A stretch of DNA of 64,000 bases from Prolixibacteraceae bacterium JC049 (GCA_023369685.1 SACZ01000004.1:248001-312000), one strand, 5' to 3'; counted from the stretch's first letter, positions 38,098 through 47,323 are shown. Numbers and translations are program-made. The notes: a model not told the origin generated them from the sequence alone.

Positions 38098-38130
38098 CAC
38101 TACTTCTTTATTAACAGTGAGGAAGTAGTG
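38098..38130 (+). terminator. Probable terminator
   Basis: A 9-bp stem (38098-38106 with 38122-38130) directly after the lipoprotein stop, followed by a pyrimidine-rich stretch. Confidence 0.5.
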
Positions 38131-38264
38131 ATCTTTCTCCTGCCTCCTTTCTTCCCTCCACTCTCCTACGCCAAAAAGTATAAGTGGTATACGAAAATGT
38201 ATAAAAGAGATTAGCCATTGTAGAGCAATCTTTGTATCAGTTAATAATTCTAAAAACAATTGAT

Positions 38265-39299
38265 ATGAAGATAATTGCAAGAACATTATTCAGTTTGTTA
38301 CTTATAATAACAACACTCAATCTATCGGGACAGAATAATAATTTAAAAAATAATACAATGGAAAATTTAAAAGCTGGAAAAAACAAAGTAACCTTCAAAT
38401 CTTTTGGAGTAGACTTAATAGGTAACTTATACCTTCCTGAAGGGTTTGATACCAATAAAAAATACAAAGCAATTGTTGGCGCCAGTCCGTTCCCACAGGT
38501 TAAAGAACAAGTTTTAGCAACTTATGGTCCCGAAATGGCTAATAGAGGATTCGTATTTTTAGCATTCGATTATTTAGGGATGGGAGATTCTCCGGCATTG
38601 CCTGGTGAATTTAAACAATCGAGGTATATGTTCAGGTTGATCGAAAATACATGGGATGCCGTTTCTTATTTAGGTACACTTCCTTTTGTCAATGAGATTC
38701 ATGGTCTTGGAGTATGCCAGGGAGGTTCTATTATAGCATCGGCAGCAGTAACTGATCACAGAATGAAGAAAATTGCGATGGTTTCTGGAATGATGGCAGC
38801 AGATGCTTTCCAATGGACTGATAGAAATATGGCAAATCAAATGACTGCTGCTGCAAATAATTCGAAACAGAAGATCTACGAAACAGAGCAACCTGATTAT
38901 ATTGCACCATTTGGACTTAACGATAAGCAGTCGAGAAAAGAATTTGTCGAAGCTGCTGCATATCCGGCAATGGCAGGAGAAACATATGACTACTATGGAA
39001 GAGATGGAGTTAGAGGGCCAAAAGCTGTTGAGAATTTTACCAATATGCACATTGGTGATCAGGCAATGCAATCTCTTATTTCTATTGGAGAAGCTTATGC
39101 TGACAAAATTGTACAACCCACATTAGTAATTTATGGTACAACTGCTTCTACAGCTCCATGTTCTACTCAATTCATAGATAAGCTGACAAATAATCATGAG
39201 GTTATGGCTTTAGATGAATTTAGCCATGTCGATTTCTATTACAAGCCTGAAGCTGTAAAAGTATCGACTGATGCTGTAGCAGAATTCTTTAATAAATAG
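38265..39299 (+). CDS. Exported alpha/beta hydrolase with a cysteine nucleophile
   Basis: 344 residues from the ATG at 38265, at the head of a signal peptide (1-22); 11 residues upstream in the same frame are not convincing. The nucleophile elbow reads 'GVCQGG', with Cys151 where most alpha/beta hydrolases have Ser, as in dienelactone hydrolases. A late 'EFSHVDFYY' gives the His. The chain is closest to the dienelactone hydrolase/DltD-like 'alpha/beta hydrolase family' group. Substrate unknown. It is followed by a stem-loop and a flavodoxin gene. Confidence 0.82.
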   Translation: MKIIARTLFSLLLIITTLNLSGQNNNLKNNTMENLKAGKNKVTFKSFGVDLIGNLYLPEGFDTNKKYKAIVGASPFPQVKEQVLATYGPEMANRGFVFLAFDYLGMGDSPALPGEFKQSRYMFRLIENTWDAVSYLGTLPFVNEIHGLGVCQGGSIIASAAVTDHRMKKIAMVSGMMAADAFQWTDRNMANQMTAAANNSKQKIYETEQPDYIAPFGLNDKQSRKEFVEAAAYPAMAGETYDYYGRDGVRGPKAVENFTNMHIGDQAMQSLISIGEAYADKIVQPTLVIYGTTASTAPCSTQFIDKLTNNHEVMALDEFSHVDFYYKPEAVKVSTDAVAEFFNK

Positions 39300-39306
39300 T
39301 TACATG

Positions 39307-39331
39307 GCAGAGATCAGTTTTTGGTCTCTGC
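39307..39331 (+). terminator. Stem-loop between hydrolase and flavodoxin genes
   Basis: A 10-bp stem with one G-U pair (39307-39316 with 39322-39331), 8 bp after the hydrolase stop. It lacks a good U-run, so it may reduce rather than stop read-through into the flavodoxin gene. Confidence 0.5.
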
Positions 39332-39351
39332 TTAAAATCCCTAATATAAAG

Positions 39352-39819
39352 ATGGATAAGCAACTAATTATATTCTATTCCCATTCGGGAATAACTCGGA
39401 AACTGGCTCATCAAATTCAAGAACTTACAGAGGGTGATATTTATGAAATAAAACCTCTAGAGCCATACCCAACAGATGTTTGGGAAACCATTGAAATATT
39501 TAAACAAGAGTTGAAGAACAAGTCAACAAAACCCATTGAAAAAACAAATATCAATTTCAGAGAATACAACACCATTTTTATAGGAACACCCAATTGGGGA
39601 AATACAGTGGCCACTCCGCTTTTAGATTTCTTCAATAGTGTTGATATTCATGACAAGACTATTGTTCCTTTTGTTACTCATGGTGGCGGAGGAGTTGGAA
39701 ATTGTACAACAGATATCGTAAAGTTAGCGAAAGCAAAGAACAGCGCTCTTCCTTTGGTGGTTGGTCCCGAAGGTGTGTCACAGAATGAGATTAAAAATTG
39801 GTTCAAAAAGAAAAGATAA
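39352..39819 (+). CDS. Flavodoxin-like protein
   Basis: 155 residues from the ATG at 39352, where the flavodoxin fold begins ('QLIIFYSHSGITRKLA', FMN phosphate loop). 'IFIGTPNWGNTVATP' and 'PFVTHGGGGVGN' are the isoalloxazine loops. The pattern is of the small flavodoxins found next to oxidoreductase genes, likely an FMN-dependent electron carrier or reductase in the cytoplasm. Confidence 0.88.
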   Translation: MDKQLIIFYSHSGITRKLAHQIQELTEGDIYEIKPLEPYPTDVWETIEIFKQELKNKSTKPIEKTNINFREYNTIFIGTPNWGNTVATPLLDFFNSVDIHDKTIVPFVTHGGGGVGNCTTDIVKLAKAKNSALPLVVGPEGVSQNEIKNWFKKKR

Positions 39820-39955
39820 CCAGTTAATTAATACCACTAAAATGGGCAAATACAAGCGGGTCTAAAATGTATAAGTTATCTACCAAAATGTATACGTGCA
39901 ATGGTTTTGGTATGTATTATTTTTGTGATAGTTAATGTATTAAGGAATAATTAAC

Positions 39956-40327
39956 ATGAATAATCAGGAACTTATAAAACTCGTTAATTCGAAATGGGTA
40001 CATCAGATTAGAGCTGGTGAGAAGCATCGGTTTGTCGATATTACCATTGTGGAAACCGAAGGCCGCTTTTTTGTGCGCCAGTATAAATTCGGGAAAAAAA
40101 GTTGGTACGATGCTTTTTTGAAAGATTCGAACGGAGCCATTAAAATTAACAATACTGTCGTTTCAGTTGATGGTATTGTTCCCGAAAATCTGAAAGAGAC
40201 AAACCGGAAAGTAAATAAGGCATATTTCAGAAAAATGAATGTGTTTTATTGGCTGATGCGATTGACTTACGATCGAAAAAAACACGAAGCTTCAACGCTT
40301 GAACTCATCCCGAAACTTAAAAAATAA
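39956..40327 (+). CDS. DUF2255-family protein
   Basis: 123 residues with 'FFVRQYKFGKKSWYDAFL' and 'TNRKVNKAYFRKMN', which fit the DUF2255 pattern (R-x-Y...WY..A...D.AY..K). Other members are small cytoplasmic proteins often beside flavin-dependent oxidoreductases. Function unknown. It is 32 bp upstream of the short-chain dehydrogenase gene and probably cotranscribed. Confidence 0.72.
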   Translation: MNNQELIKLVNSKWVHQIRAGEKHRFVDITIVETEGRFFVRQYKFGKKSWYDAFLKDSNGAIKINNTVVSVDGIVPENLKETNRKVNKAYFRKMNVFYWLMRLTYDRKKHEASTLELIPKLKK

Positions 40328-40359
40328 GACCATTTTAGATAAACTTAAAGATTACAATT

Positions 40360-41307
40360 ATGAGCGATAATATTTGGGAAAAAAATGGATGGACTCCCGA
40401 AAGATTGGGAAGTTTAGAAGGAAAAACCTATGTAATTACTGGTGCTAACGCTGGTGCCGGATTCGAGGCAACCAAAGTTTTCTTAAGCAAAGGAGCAGAA
40501 GTTGTTATGCTGAATAGAAGTGAGGAAAAGTCGGAAGCAGCAATTCTGGAGTTGAAAAAACAGTTTGGTGAAAATGCAAAAGTTTCATTTATAAAAATGG
40601 ATCTGGCAGAGCTCTCGTCTGTTCGCAAAGCGGCAGAAGTGGTAATAAAAAAGGTTCCTAAAATTGATACTTTGATTTGTAATGCTGCCATTGCACAAGT
40701 GGCTAAACAGCAACTTACATCAGCAGGTTTCGAAAGTCAGTTAGGAATTAACCACTATGGTCACTTTTTATTAATCAACCTTTTGTTCGAAAGAGTAGAA
40801 GAAACAGGTAAACGAATTGTGATTGTTGGAAGTAATGGATACAAATCCGGCTTAAAAGCAATTCAGTTTGATGATATGAATTTTGATAAGAACTACACGG
40901 CAATGAGCTCATATTGTCATAGCAAATTAGCCCAAATGGTTTTTGCCTATGAATTGCAACACAGAATAAAAGCGGCTAAGAAAGACGTAGATGTTTTTGT
41001 GTGTCATCCCGGAGCATCGAGAACTTCGCTTGCTAAAGAAGAAGCTAGTTTTACAACGAATTTAATCTTGACCATATTATCGTATACACCCATGGCACAA
41101 TCTGCCGAGAAAGGCTCATGGCCCGAGGTAATGTGTGCTACCGAAGACAACCTTAAACAACAAGCTTATTACGGACCAACAAAAAGAATGGACATGGTTG
41201 GACCTATTGGCGAATGCCAATTAGAGCCGCACGTGTTGGACAGGGAAGTGGCAGATAAGCTCTGGAAATTATCAGAAAATGAAACAGATTGTAAATGGCA
41301 CTTATAA
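40360..41307 (+). CDS. Short-chain dehydrogenase/reductase
   Basis: 315 residues. Cofactor motif 'TGANAGAG' (27-34), 'NAA' at 108-110, catalytic Ser158, Tyr185 and Lys189 ('YCHSK'). Length and the loop after the active site are like retinol-dehydrogenase/protochlorophyllide-reductase-type SDRs. NADP(H) is likely from the N-terminal basic residue after strand 2 ('LNRSEEK'). The substrate is unknown. The nitroreductase gene starts 1 bp after its stop. Confidence 0.9.
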   Translation: MSDNIWEKNGWTPERLGSLEGKTYVITGANAGAGFEATKVFLSKGAEVVMLNRSEEKSEAAILELKKQFGENAKVSFIKMDLAELSSVRKAAEVVIKKVPKIDTLICNAAIAQVAKQQLTSAGFESQLGINHYGHFLLINLLFERVEETGKRIVIVGSNGYKSGLKAIQFDDMNFDKNYTAMSSYCHSKLAQMVFAYELQHRIKAAKKDVDVFVCHPGASRTSLAKEEASFTTNLILTILSYTPMAQSAEKGSWPEVMCATEDNLKQQAYYGPTKRMDMVGPIGECQLEPHVLDREVADKLWKLSENETDCKWHL

Positions 41308-41308
41308 A

Positions 41309-42019
41309 ATGAAACAACTATATATATCTTTAATAATCACGGCTCTACTTTATTCTTGTTCTAATGTTCAAGGTAACCAAACAGATGCAACCAGTACAGC
41401 CACACCAAAAGCAACGTCAGGTTCATTGAAAGCAGAAGTGGGTGAAACAATAAAATTGAATAAACCCTTTGAAAACAAGGCAACTTTAATGAAAGCCTTA
41501 CAAAACAGAAAATCAACACGAAGCTTTGCCAACAAACCAGTAAACAAACAAGATTTAAGTAACTTGCTTTGGGCAGCAGCAGGCGTAAACCGAGACAATG
41601 GAGGAAGAACAGTACCCTTACTTGGCGACATTGCTATTTATGCTGCCATGAAGTCAGGTGTTTATCTGTATGAAGCAAAAAATCATGAACTGAAAAAAGT
41701 GCTTAAAGATGACATTAGAGCACAAATATCGTCACAAGCACCAGTAAAAAAAGCTCCCGTGGTTTTTATCATGACCATCGATGACGCTTCCTTTCCTGGC
41801 TATATGAAAAAAGCAATGAAAGAGGCACATGGCATGGACTTTTATTATGGAAACCAAGTAGCTTACTCCACTCAGAATATTTATCTTTATGCATGTGCAA
41901 ACAATATGAATGCTGTAGTTATTGGAGGTTTTAATCGCCCTAAAGTGGATGAAATATTGGATTTGAAATCGGAACATCATTCATACCTTATTCAATTAGT
42001 AGGATATAAAAAGGAATAA
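41309..42019 (+). CDS. Nitroreductase-family lipoprotein
   Basis: 236 residues from the ATG at 41309, chosen because the lipobox 'LLYSC' (Cys16) then has a normal signal. The FMN-binding nitroreductase fold is shown by 'NRKSTRSFANKPVNKQDL', 'LLWAAAGVNR' and 'YACANNMNAVVIGGF'. It is related to the SagB/ThcOx-type group. Nitroreductases are usually cytoplasmic, so a lipid-anchored, exported version is less common and raises the question of its electron donor. It is in a tight operon with the dehydrogenase and an AraC regulator. Confidence 0.87.
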   Translation: MKQLYISLIITALLYSCSNVQGNQTDATSTATPKATSGSLKAEVGETIKLNKPFENKATLMKALQNRKSTRSFANKPVNKQDLSNLLWAAAGVNRDNGGRTVPLLGDIAIYAAMKSGVYLYEAKNHELKKVLKDDIRAQISSQAPVKKAPVVFIMTIDDASFPGYMKKAMKEAHGMDFYYGNQVAYSTQNIYLYACANNMNAVVIGGFNRPKVDEILDLKSEHHSYLIQLVGYKKE

Positions 42020-42020
42020 T

Positions 42021-42950
42021 ATGAAAACGATAGTCAACAACACAATAACAGAGATGCATGAACAGAATCATTTTCCTGCGCCCGAGAATCCATTGTTCAG
42101 CATAATTCACACTAAGTTGGATAAAGATAAAAAACGCAGTTGTGAAGATGATAAACATCCAGATGCTGTTAGTCTTACCAATCAGTTTTATTCCATCAGT
42201 TTAAAAAATATCATTGCCGGAGAAATTGTATACGGACGCACTAAATACGATTGTTCCAACGGAACTCTACTTTTTACTTCGCCCAATCAAACCATGATTT
42301 TTAAAGGAATGGTATTTAGCTCGGAAGCATTTCACATTGCACTTCACAAAGACTTCTTAATTGGGAATCAACTATTTGACAGAATCAAGAAATATAATTT
42401 CTTTAATTATCACGTAAACGAAGCATTACATCTATCTCCTAAGGAAGAAGAGCTGATTAAAAATTTATTCCGAAATATACAGATGGAATACCAAAACAAT
42501 CAGGATGAGTTTAGCAAGGAAATTATTCTATCGCACTTAGAAACCCTATTGAAGTATGCCGATCGATTCTACAAACGTCAATTCCTAAATAGAAAAGAGA
42601 TCAATCAAGCATTGTTTACTCGTTTCAAGCATATTCTGGATAAATACTTTGAAGCAAACCTATTGGAAGAACAGGGAATTCCAACTGTCGACTGGTTATC
42701 TAAACAATTAGGTGTTAGTCACCGGTATATGAGTGACACTATTAAAGCCGAAACAGGAAAAACAGCTGTTGATCAGATTAATCTTTACCTGATTGAAGAA
42801 GCCAAAAACTTGCTGCTCGCACCCAATGCATCTATTTCGGAAACGGCATATAAATTGGGGTTTGAATATCCGCAATACTTCTCGCGCTTGTTTAAGAAGA
42901 AGGTAGGGATGAGTCCGAAACAATATATTGAAAGTACAGGGGCAAATTAG
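42021..42950 (+). CDS. AraC-family transcriptional regulator
   Basis: 309 residues with a variable N-terminal sensor domain and a C-terminal double helix-turn-helix: 'DWLSKQLGVSHRYMSDTIK' and 'SISETAYKLGFEYPQYFSRLF' with the typical 'VGMSPKQY' end. It begins 1 bp after the nitroreductase stop, so it is likely a local regulator of this cluster or is controlled with it. Confidence 0.92.
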   Translation: MKTIVNNTITEMHEQNHFPAPENPLFSIIHTKLDKDKKRSCEDDKHPDAVSLTNQFYSISLKNIIAGEIVYGRTKYDCSNGTLLFTSPNQTMIFKGMVFSSEAFHIALHKDFLIGNQLFDRIKKYNFFNYHVNEALHLSPKEEELIKNLFRNIQMEYQNNQDEFSKEIILSHLETLLKYADRFYKRQFLNRKEINQALFTRFKHILDKYFEANLLEEQGIPTVDWLSKQLGVSHRYMSDTIKAETGKTAVDQINLYLIEEAKNLLLAPNASISETAYKLGFEYPQYFSRLFKKKVGMSPKQYIESTGAN

Positions 42951-43006
42951 TTAAAGGGAAGGAATTCCCATTGCATATTTCGAGTGAAAGTAACTACTTT
43001 TGCCTA

Positions 43007-43585
43007 ATGGGATTTGTATTACTAAAAAAACGACGTCTTGAAAAGGCAGAACAAAGCTTGAATGCAGGAAAAAGAGTACTTGCATTAAAACTTGCCAAAC
43101 CATTGCTTCATGCTAGAAATGCAGAAGTAGCCCACCGAGCAAATCGCTTAAGTGGCTTAGCACTCTACAAGCAAAAGAAATACCAAGATAGTCTACCATT
43201 TTTTAAAACAACGTGCCAGTTGGGCAATTACCGACACGACTGGTATAATTTTGCCATTGCATTAGTATATAGTGGCAACGCTGCAATAGCCGACGATGCC
43301 TTTCAAAATATCTATAGAACCAAAGTACAACCCGGCTATTTGTATTCAACTCCTACCCCAATCTTACTTTTTCAATATATGAGGGCCTTAATACAGCAGG
43401 GAAAAACCGAAAAAGCCAGACAACGAGCTAACGAATTGAAACAAATGTATGCAGGTGTTGGCATATCTGATATTAATATCCAAAAACAAAGAGGACTTCC
43501 TACTTACCCTACTTTTCGAAACGAAATTATCTCCCTTTTTCAACCCGAAGAGTTAGATGTCTGGGAAAAACAGATTCGAAAGTGA
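43007..43585 (+). CDS. Tetratricopeptide-like protein
   Basis: 192 residues from the ATG at 43007; the frame is open 36 bp further upstream but those residues look non-coding. It is helical, with TPR-like spacing ('ANRLSGLALYKQKKYQDSLP', 'WYNFAIALVYSGNAAIADD', 'YMRALIQQGKTEKARQ'). No signal or membrane helix. Probably a protein-protein contact module, partner unknown. Confidence 0.75.
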   Translation: MGFVLLKKRRLEKAEQSLNAGKRVLALKLAKPLLHARNAEVAHRANRLSGLALYKQKKYQDSLPFFKTTCQLGNYRHDWYNFAIALVYSGNAAIADDAFQNIYRTKVQPGYLYSTPTPILLFQYMRALIQQGKTEKARQRANELKQMYAGVGISDINIQKQRGLPTYPTFRNEIISLFQPEELDVWEKQIRK

Positions 43586-43679
43586 TTAGTTGGTTTAATG
43601 CATTACTCACATAAATACGCCATAAATCAGAGAAGAAATCCTAATTTCAGCCTCTATTAATACTAGCACCGATAATTGA

Positions 43680-44150
43680 ATGAGAAGAAAGTGGGATAAA
43701 AAGGAGGAAAGATACTTTGGAATTGGAATTTACCGACCAAAAACTCAAGAAAACTTGGGAACATTGTGGCGTACTGCATTGATTTACAAAGCCAGCTTTA
43801 TCTTTGTTATTGAGGCCAAATACAATAAGAAAAGTTCTGATGTAATGAAAGCATGGTCGAAGATCCCACTATTTCAGTACGAAACCATGGAAGCTTTCCT
43901 ATCAACAGTTCCCTATAGCTGCAAATTGGTTGGCATTGAGATGGACAAAAATGCAGTTCCAATTAAAGATTATACTCACCCCGATAGAGCAATCTATCTA
44001 CTGGGCTCAGAAGATCATGGGCTCCCAAAAGAACTAAAAGAGAAATGTCATGATTTGGTTTATCTTCCGGGCGATAACTCTCTGAATGTTGCCGTAGCTG
44101 GTAGCATCTCGATTTTCGATAGAATAAATAAATTGGGATTGGATGATTAA
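43680..44150 (+). CDS. SpoU/TrmH-family RNA 2'-O-methyltransferase
   Basis: 156-residue SPOUT methyltransferase without an extra RNA-binding domain. Motif 1 is 'TQENLGTLWRTA' (Asn and Arg), motif 2 'YLLGSEDHGLP', motif 3 'LPGDNSLNVAVAGSI', the knot that binds S-adenosylmethionine. Size and missing N-terminal domain are as in TrmL/TrmH-type tRNA methyltransferases; the target nucleotide cannot be told. Confidence 0.9.
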   Translation: MRRKWDKKEERYFGIGIYRPKTQENLGTLWRTALIYKASFIFVIEAKYNKKSSDVMKAWSKIPLFQYETMEAFLSTVPYSCKLVGIEMDKNAVPIKDYTHPDRAIYLLGSEDHGLPKELKEKCHDLVYLPGDNSLNVAVAGSISIFDRINKLGLDD

Positions 44151-44336
44151 TGGTTAGTGGTTAATTCTAAATTATTAAGCTTGAACAAATTGAAACCCAA
44201 TACTAGCTCGCGCTAACCGTTATGAATTCTTGGATGAATTATGATTACAAACAAAGACATAATTTCAAATTAAATTAGTCAAATTACTGATTTCTATCTA
44301 ACTTAACGACCAATACCAACTATTATAATTACCAAA

Positions 44337-45500
44337 ATGAAACGATTAACCTTAATTACTGCTATTGCTCTGTCTTTTTCTATTGTCAGCTGTGAGAAAA
44401 AAGCCGACACTTCCACCGAAATAATAAGAGTGGATGTTAATGCCAACTATCCTCAAAAAGAGATTATTCTGCAGGATTTTATGGATGTAGAATATATTCC
44501 TCTTGAAACATCGAAAGAGTTTATTACCTATGGCTTTGTGGAAGCTATTGGTAAAAATATGATTCTAGTAAGAAACAGAGCCAGAGATGGCAACCTGTTT
44601 ATCTTTGACAGAACAGGTAAAGGAGTTAGAAAAATAAACCGCATGGGACGTGGCGATGAAGAGTACTCTGGCATCTTTGGTGTTATTCTAGATGAGGCTA
44701 GTCGTGAAATATTTGTAGAGGACTACCCTGCCAGAAAGATCCTGGTTTATGATCTAAAAGGTAACTTCAAGCGTAAGTTCGAATTTGCCGACACCTGCTA
44801 TTACCGTTTCTTAGAGAACTACGACAACGATAATCTTATTGGCTATAAAAGCTATTCTCCTGCAGGGGAAACCAAAGCATCGTGTCATGTGCTTATTTCC
44901 AAGAAAGATGGTAGTATTACTCGTGAAATCAAACTGCCTGTAGGTGAACTGCAAACACATATCTGGATAAAAGACGATATAATTGTTGAACCAGAATATT
45001 GCAACATCATTCCTTCACAAAGTGCTTGGGTACTTAGTCGAACATCCTCGGATACTATCTACAGTTATCAGGCCAATGGAAGCAAATTTCCTTTTATAAT
45101 TGCATCGCCTTCTATTCAAACCATGAATCCACAAATATTTCTCTACCCTAGTGTTGTAACCGATAGGTATTGTTTTATGAAAACAGTCAAGAAGCAATTC
45201 GATCTTCAGAAAAGAAAAGGTTTTCCAACGAATAGCCTGGCTTACGACAATCAGGAAAAGACCGTATTTCAATATAAAGTAATCAATGGGAATTACACGA
45301 CGAAGAAATCGGTTAATATGAAATGGGGATATGCCAACAACGAGATAGCAACTTGCTCATCGTTAAGTGCACTTAGCCTAATTGAAGCGAATAAAGAAGG
45401 TCAACTGAAAGGTCGATTAAAAGAAATTGCATCGAGACTGAATGAAGAATCGAACTCTGTTTTAATGCTTGTTAAGCATAAACAAAACAGTCAAAATTAA
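44337..45500 (+). CDS. 6-bladed beta-propeller lipoprotein
   Basis: 387 residues: lipobox 'SIVSC' (Cys19) and a propeller with 'YIPLETSKEF', 'NLFIFDRTGKGVRKINR' and 'GRGDEEYSGIFGVILDE', as in the family often found next to Sus-like systems. A part of the coding sequence near the C-terminal region (45169-45216) is repeated at 47207-47254 downstream of the next gene. The function is unknown, probably sensing or binding in the periplasm or at the surface. Confidence 0.85.
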   Translation: MKRLTLITAIALSFSIVSCEKKADTSTEIIRVDVNANYPQKEIILQDFMDVEYIPLETSKEFITYGFVEAIGKNMILVRNRARDGNLFIFDRTGKGVRKINRMGRGDEEYSGIFGVILDEASREIFVEDYPARKILVYDLKGNFKRKFEFADTCYYRFLENYDNDNLIGYKSYSPAGETKASCHVLISKKDGSITREIKLPVGELQTHIWIKDDIIVEPEYCNIIPSQSAWVLSRTSSDTIYSYQANGSKFPFIIASPSIQTMNPQIFLYPSVVTDRYCFMKTVKKQFDLQKRKGFPTNSLAYDNQEKTVFQYKVINGNYTTKKSVNMKWGYANNEIATCSSLSALSLIEANKEGQLKGRLKEIASRLNEESNSVLMLVKHKQNSQN

Positions 45501-45692
45501 CTATCAATACAGAATTTCAGTTTAATAATATGTCTGAATAAGAGTAAAATTCGAGCATTTGAATACTTCTCTCATTTACTATTTCAAGTTATCTCTAAAC
45601 AAAACCACAAATAAGACTTGCAAGTCTTTTAATAAAGACTATTTTTATCGGGTCTAAATAAACTAGACTTAAATAAATGTGGAGACAACAAA

Positions 45693-47183
45693 ATGAGTAA
45701 AGATTTTTCTGAATACCTGAGAGAATTTGAACAAACTCTAAAGTCGGTATTTTACGAGCGTGATGATATTAATAAATTTAGCTTGAAACGAGGATTTCCT
45801 CCATTGGTGATGAGAGAAATAATGTCTAAGTCTCCATTGTCGGTAGCTATTCCTGAGAACTATGGCGGACGTGGGGTAAAAGTGAAGGAGTGCTTGGGGA
45901 TATTATCCTCGGCAGCTTACGAATCTTTACCCTTAGCTTTAACTTTAGGAATAAATATTGCCTTATTTCTGGAGCCGGTATCAAAATACGCTAACAATAA
46001 AGTAAAAAGCGGTATTTTTAAAAGATTTCTGGAAAAGCAACAGATGGGAGGCTTAATGATTACCGAACCCAATTTTGGAAGCGATGCCTTAAATATGCAA
46101 ACCAATTATATTCAGACAGATAATCGTTATCATATAAAAGGAACTAAGCATTGGCAGGGTTTAACTGGCCTGGCTGATTTTTGGTTGATAACTTCCCGAC
46201 AAAAAAATTTAAAGGGAGATTTGGGGCGAGATATCGATTTCTTTATTTGTGATATAACTCAAAAGGATCAAAAAATTGTTGTTGAGGAATACTTCGATAA
46301 TTTAGGTTTGTACATGATTCCGTATGGAACAAATAAAATTGATGTTCAAATCCCCAAAGAGTTTAAGTTAGAGCCTGAAAGTTCAGGAGTAAAAATGATG
46401 CTGGATATTTTACATCGAAGTAGAATGCAGTTTCCTGGTATGGGCTTAGGATTTATTAAACGTCTAATGGATGAAGCCATTGAACAATGTAAAACAAGAA
46501 TTGTGGGAGGTAAAAGCCTGTTTTCTTTTGATCAGGTACAACATCAGATTTCTAAAATGCAAAGTGCCTATACCATCTGTTCTGCCTTATGCGTACGCAG
46601 TAGCCAAAAAAGTGGGTTAGAGAATAATCTGGCTGGAGATGGTATTGAGGCCAACAGCATAAAAACGGTAGTGACTGACTTAATGCAAGAATCGGCGCAA
46701 ACTCTGGTTCAACTTTCTGGAGCTAAAGGTTATCGATTAAGTCATATTGGAGGGCGTGGAATTGTAGATAGCAGGCCATTCCAGATTTTTGAAGGAGCAA
46801 ATGAAATGCTTTACACACAAATTTCTGATCTGATTTTAAAGAAAATGAAGCAAAAAAAGGAGTCTAACCTTTTTCATTTCTTAAAAGATTTTGACTTGAC
46901 AGCAAAAGCTTCTGATTTTTTTAAGAAAGAATTAAACTTTTCAATAGATTTTAACTTGCCTCAACGAAAATTGGTTGATTTAGGAAGAGTATTGGGAAGA
47001 TTGGTTTCGGCAGAGTTTGTATTAGATCTTGAAGAAAAGGGATTTAGAAAAGATTTAATAACCAACTGTATCGACTCGCTTCATCAAGATGTTAGTAATT
47101 TAATTAACTCATATCACATCAATAAATTGGTTCCCGGATTAGCTAATTACAAAGAAGGAAGTTCCTGGATTGACATGGCTTAA
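45693..47183 (+). CDS. Acyl-CoA dehydrogenase
   Basis: 496 residues. N-terminal helical domain, beta domain with FAD contacts 'MITEPNFGSDAL' and 'KHWQGLTGLADFW', and a C-terminal helical domain with 'FEGANEML' containing the probable catalytic base Glu367. It oxidises an acyl-CoA, passing electrons on to an electron-transfer flavoprotein. The acyl specificity is not clear and no other beta-oxidation gene is beside it. The protein has a C-terminal extension of about 110 residues after the active-site region, as in long acyl-CoA dehydrogenases. Confidence 0.88.
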   Translation: MSKDFSEYLREFEQTLKSVFYERDDINKFSLKRGFPPLVMREIMSKSPLSVAIPENYGGRGVKVKECLGILSSAAYESLPLALTLGINIALFLEPVSKYANNKVKSGIFKRFLEKQQMGGLMITEPNFGSDALNMQTNYIQTDNRYHIKGTKHWQGLTGLADFWLITSRQKNLKGDLGRDIDFFICDITQKDQKIVVEEYFDNLGLYMIPYGTNKIDVQIPKEFKLEPESSGVKMMLDILHRSRMQFPGMGLGFIKRLMDEAIEQCKTRIVGGKSLFSFDQVQHQISKMQSAYTICSALCVRSSQKSGLENNLAGDGIEANSIKTVVTDLMQESAQTLVQLSGAKGYRLSHIGGRGIVDSRPFQIFEGANEMLYTQISDLILKKMKQKKESNLFHFLKDFDLTAKASDFFKKELNFSIDFNLPQRKLVDLGRVLGRLVSAEFVLDLEEKGFRKDLITNCIDSLHQDVSNLINSYHINKLVPGLANYKEGSSWIDMA

Positions 47184-47206
47184 ATGAGCTAAAAATCACA
47201 CCTATC

Positions 47207-47254
47207 ATTGTTTCATGAAAACAGTTAAGAAGCAATTCGAACTTCAGAAAAGAA
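47207..47254 (+). pseudogene. 48-bp remnant of a second propeller-lipoprotein gene
   Basis: This stretch matches 45169-45216 of the propeller lipoprotein gene at 45 of 48 bases. In the matching frame it reads 'FMKTVKKQFELQKR', against 'FMKTVKKQFDLQKR' in the intact gene. No further homology or open frame continues on either side, so it is what is left of a paralogue or of a duplication around the acyl-CoA dehydrogenase gene. Confidence 0.75.
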
Positions 47255-47261
47255 GAATATA

Positions 47262-47318
47262 TTCACTGCACCTCAACAAGTCGTTCTTTCAGATTTGACA
47301 ATATTGAGGTGCAATGAA
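47262..47318. repeat. Inverted repeat forming a 57-nt stem-loop
   Basis: A 15-bp arm (47262-47276) pairs with 47304-47318 at 14 positions, around a 27-nt loop. It lies directly beside the remnant copy and between convergent genes. Without a U-run it could be a terminator of another type or the end of a small mobile sequence. Confidence 0.6.
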
Positions 47319-47323
47319 TAGCA

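Noticed and set aside
38670-39116. 148-residue frame opposite the alpha/beta hydrolase
   Set aside because: His/Cys/Ile-rich complement of a coding gene with no signal or motif.
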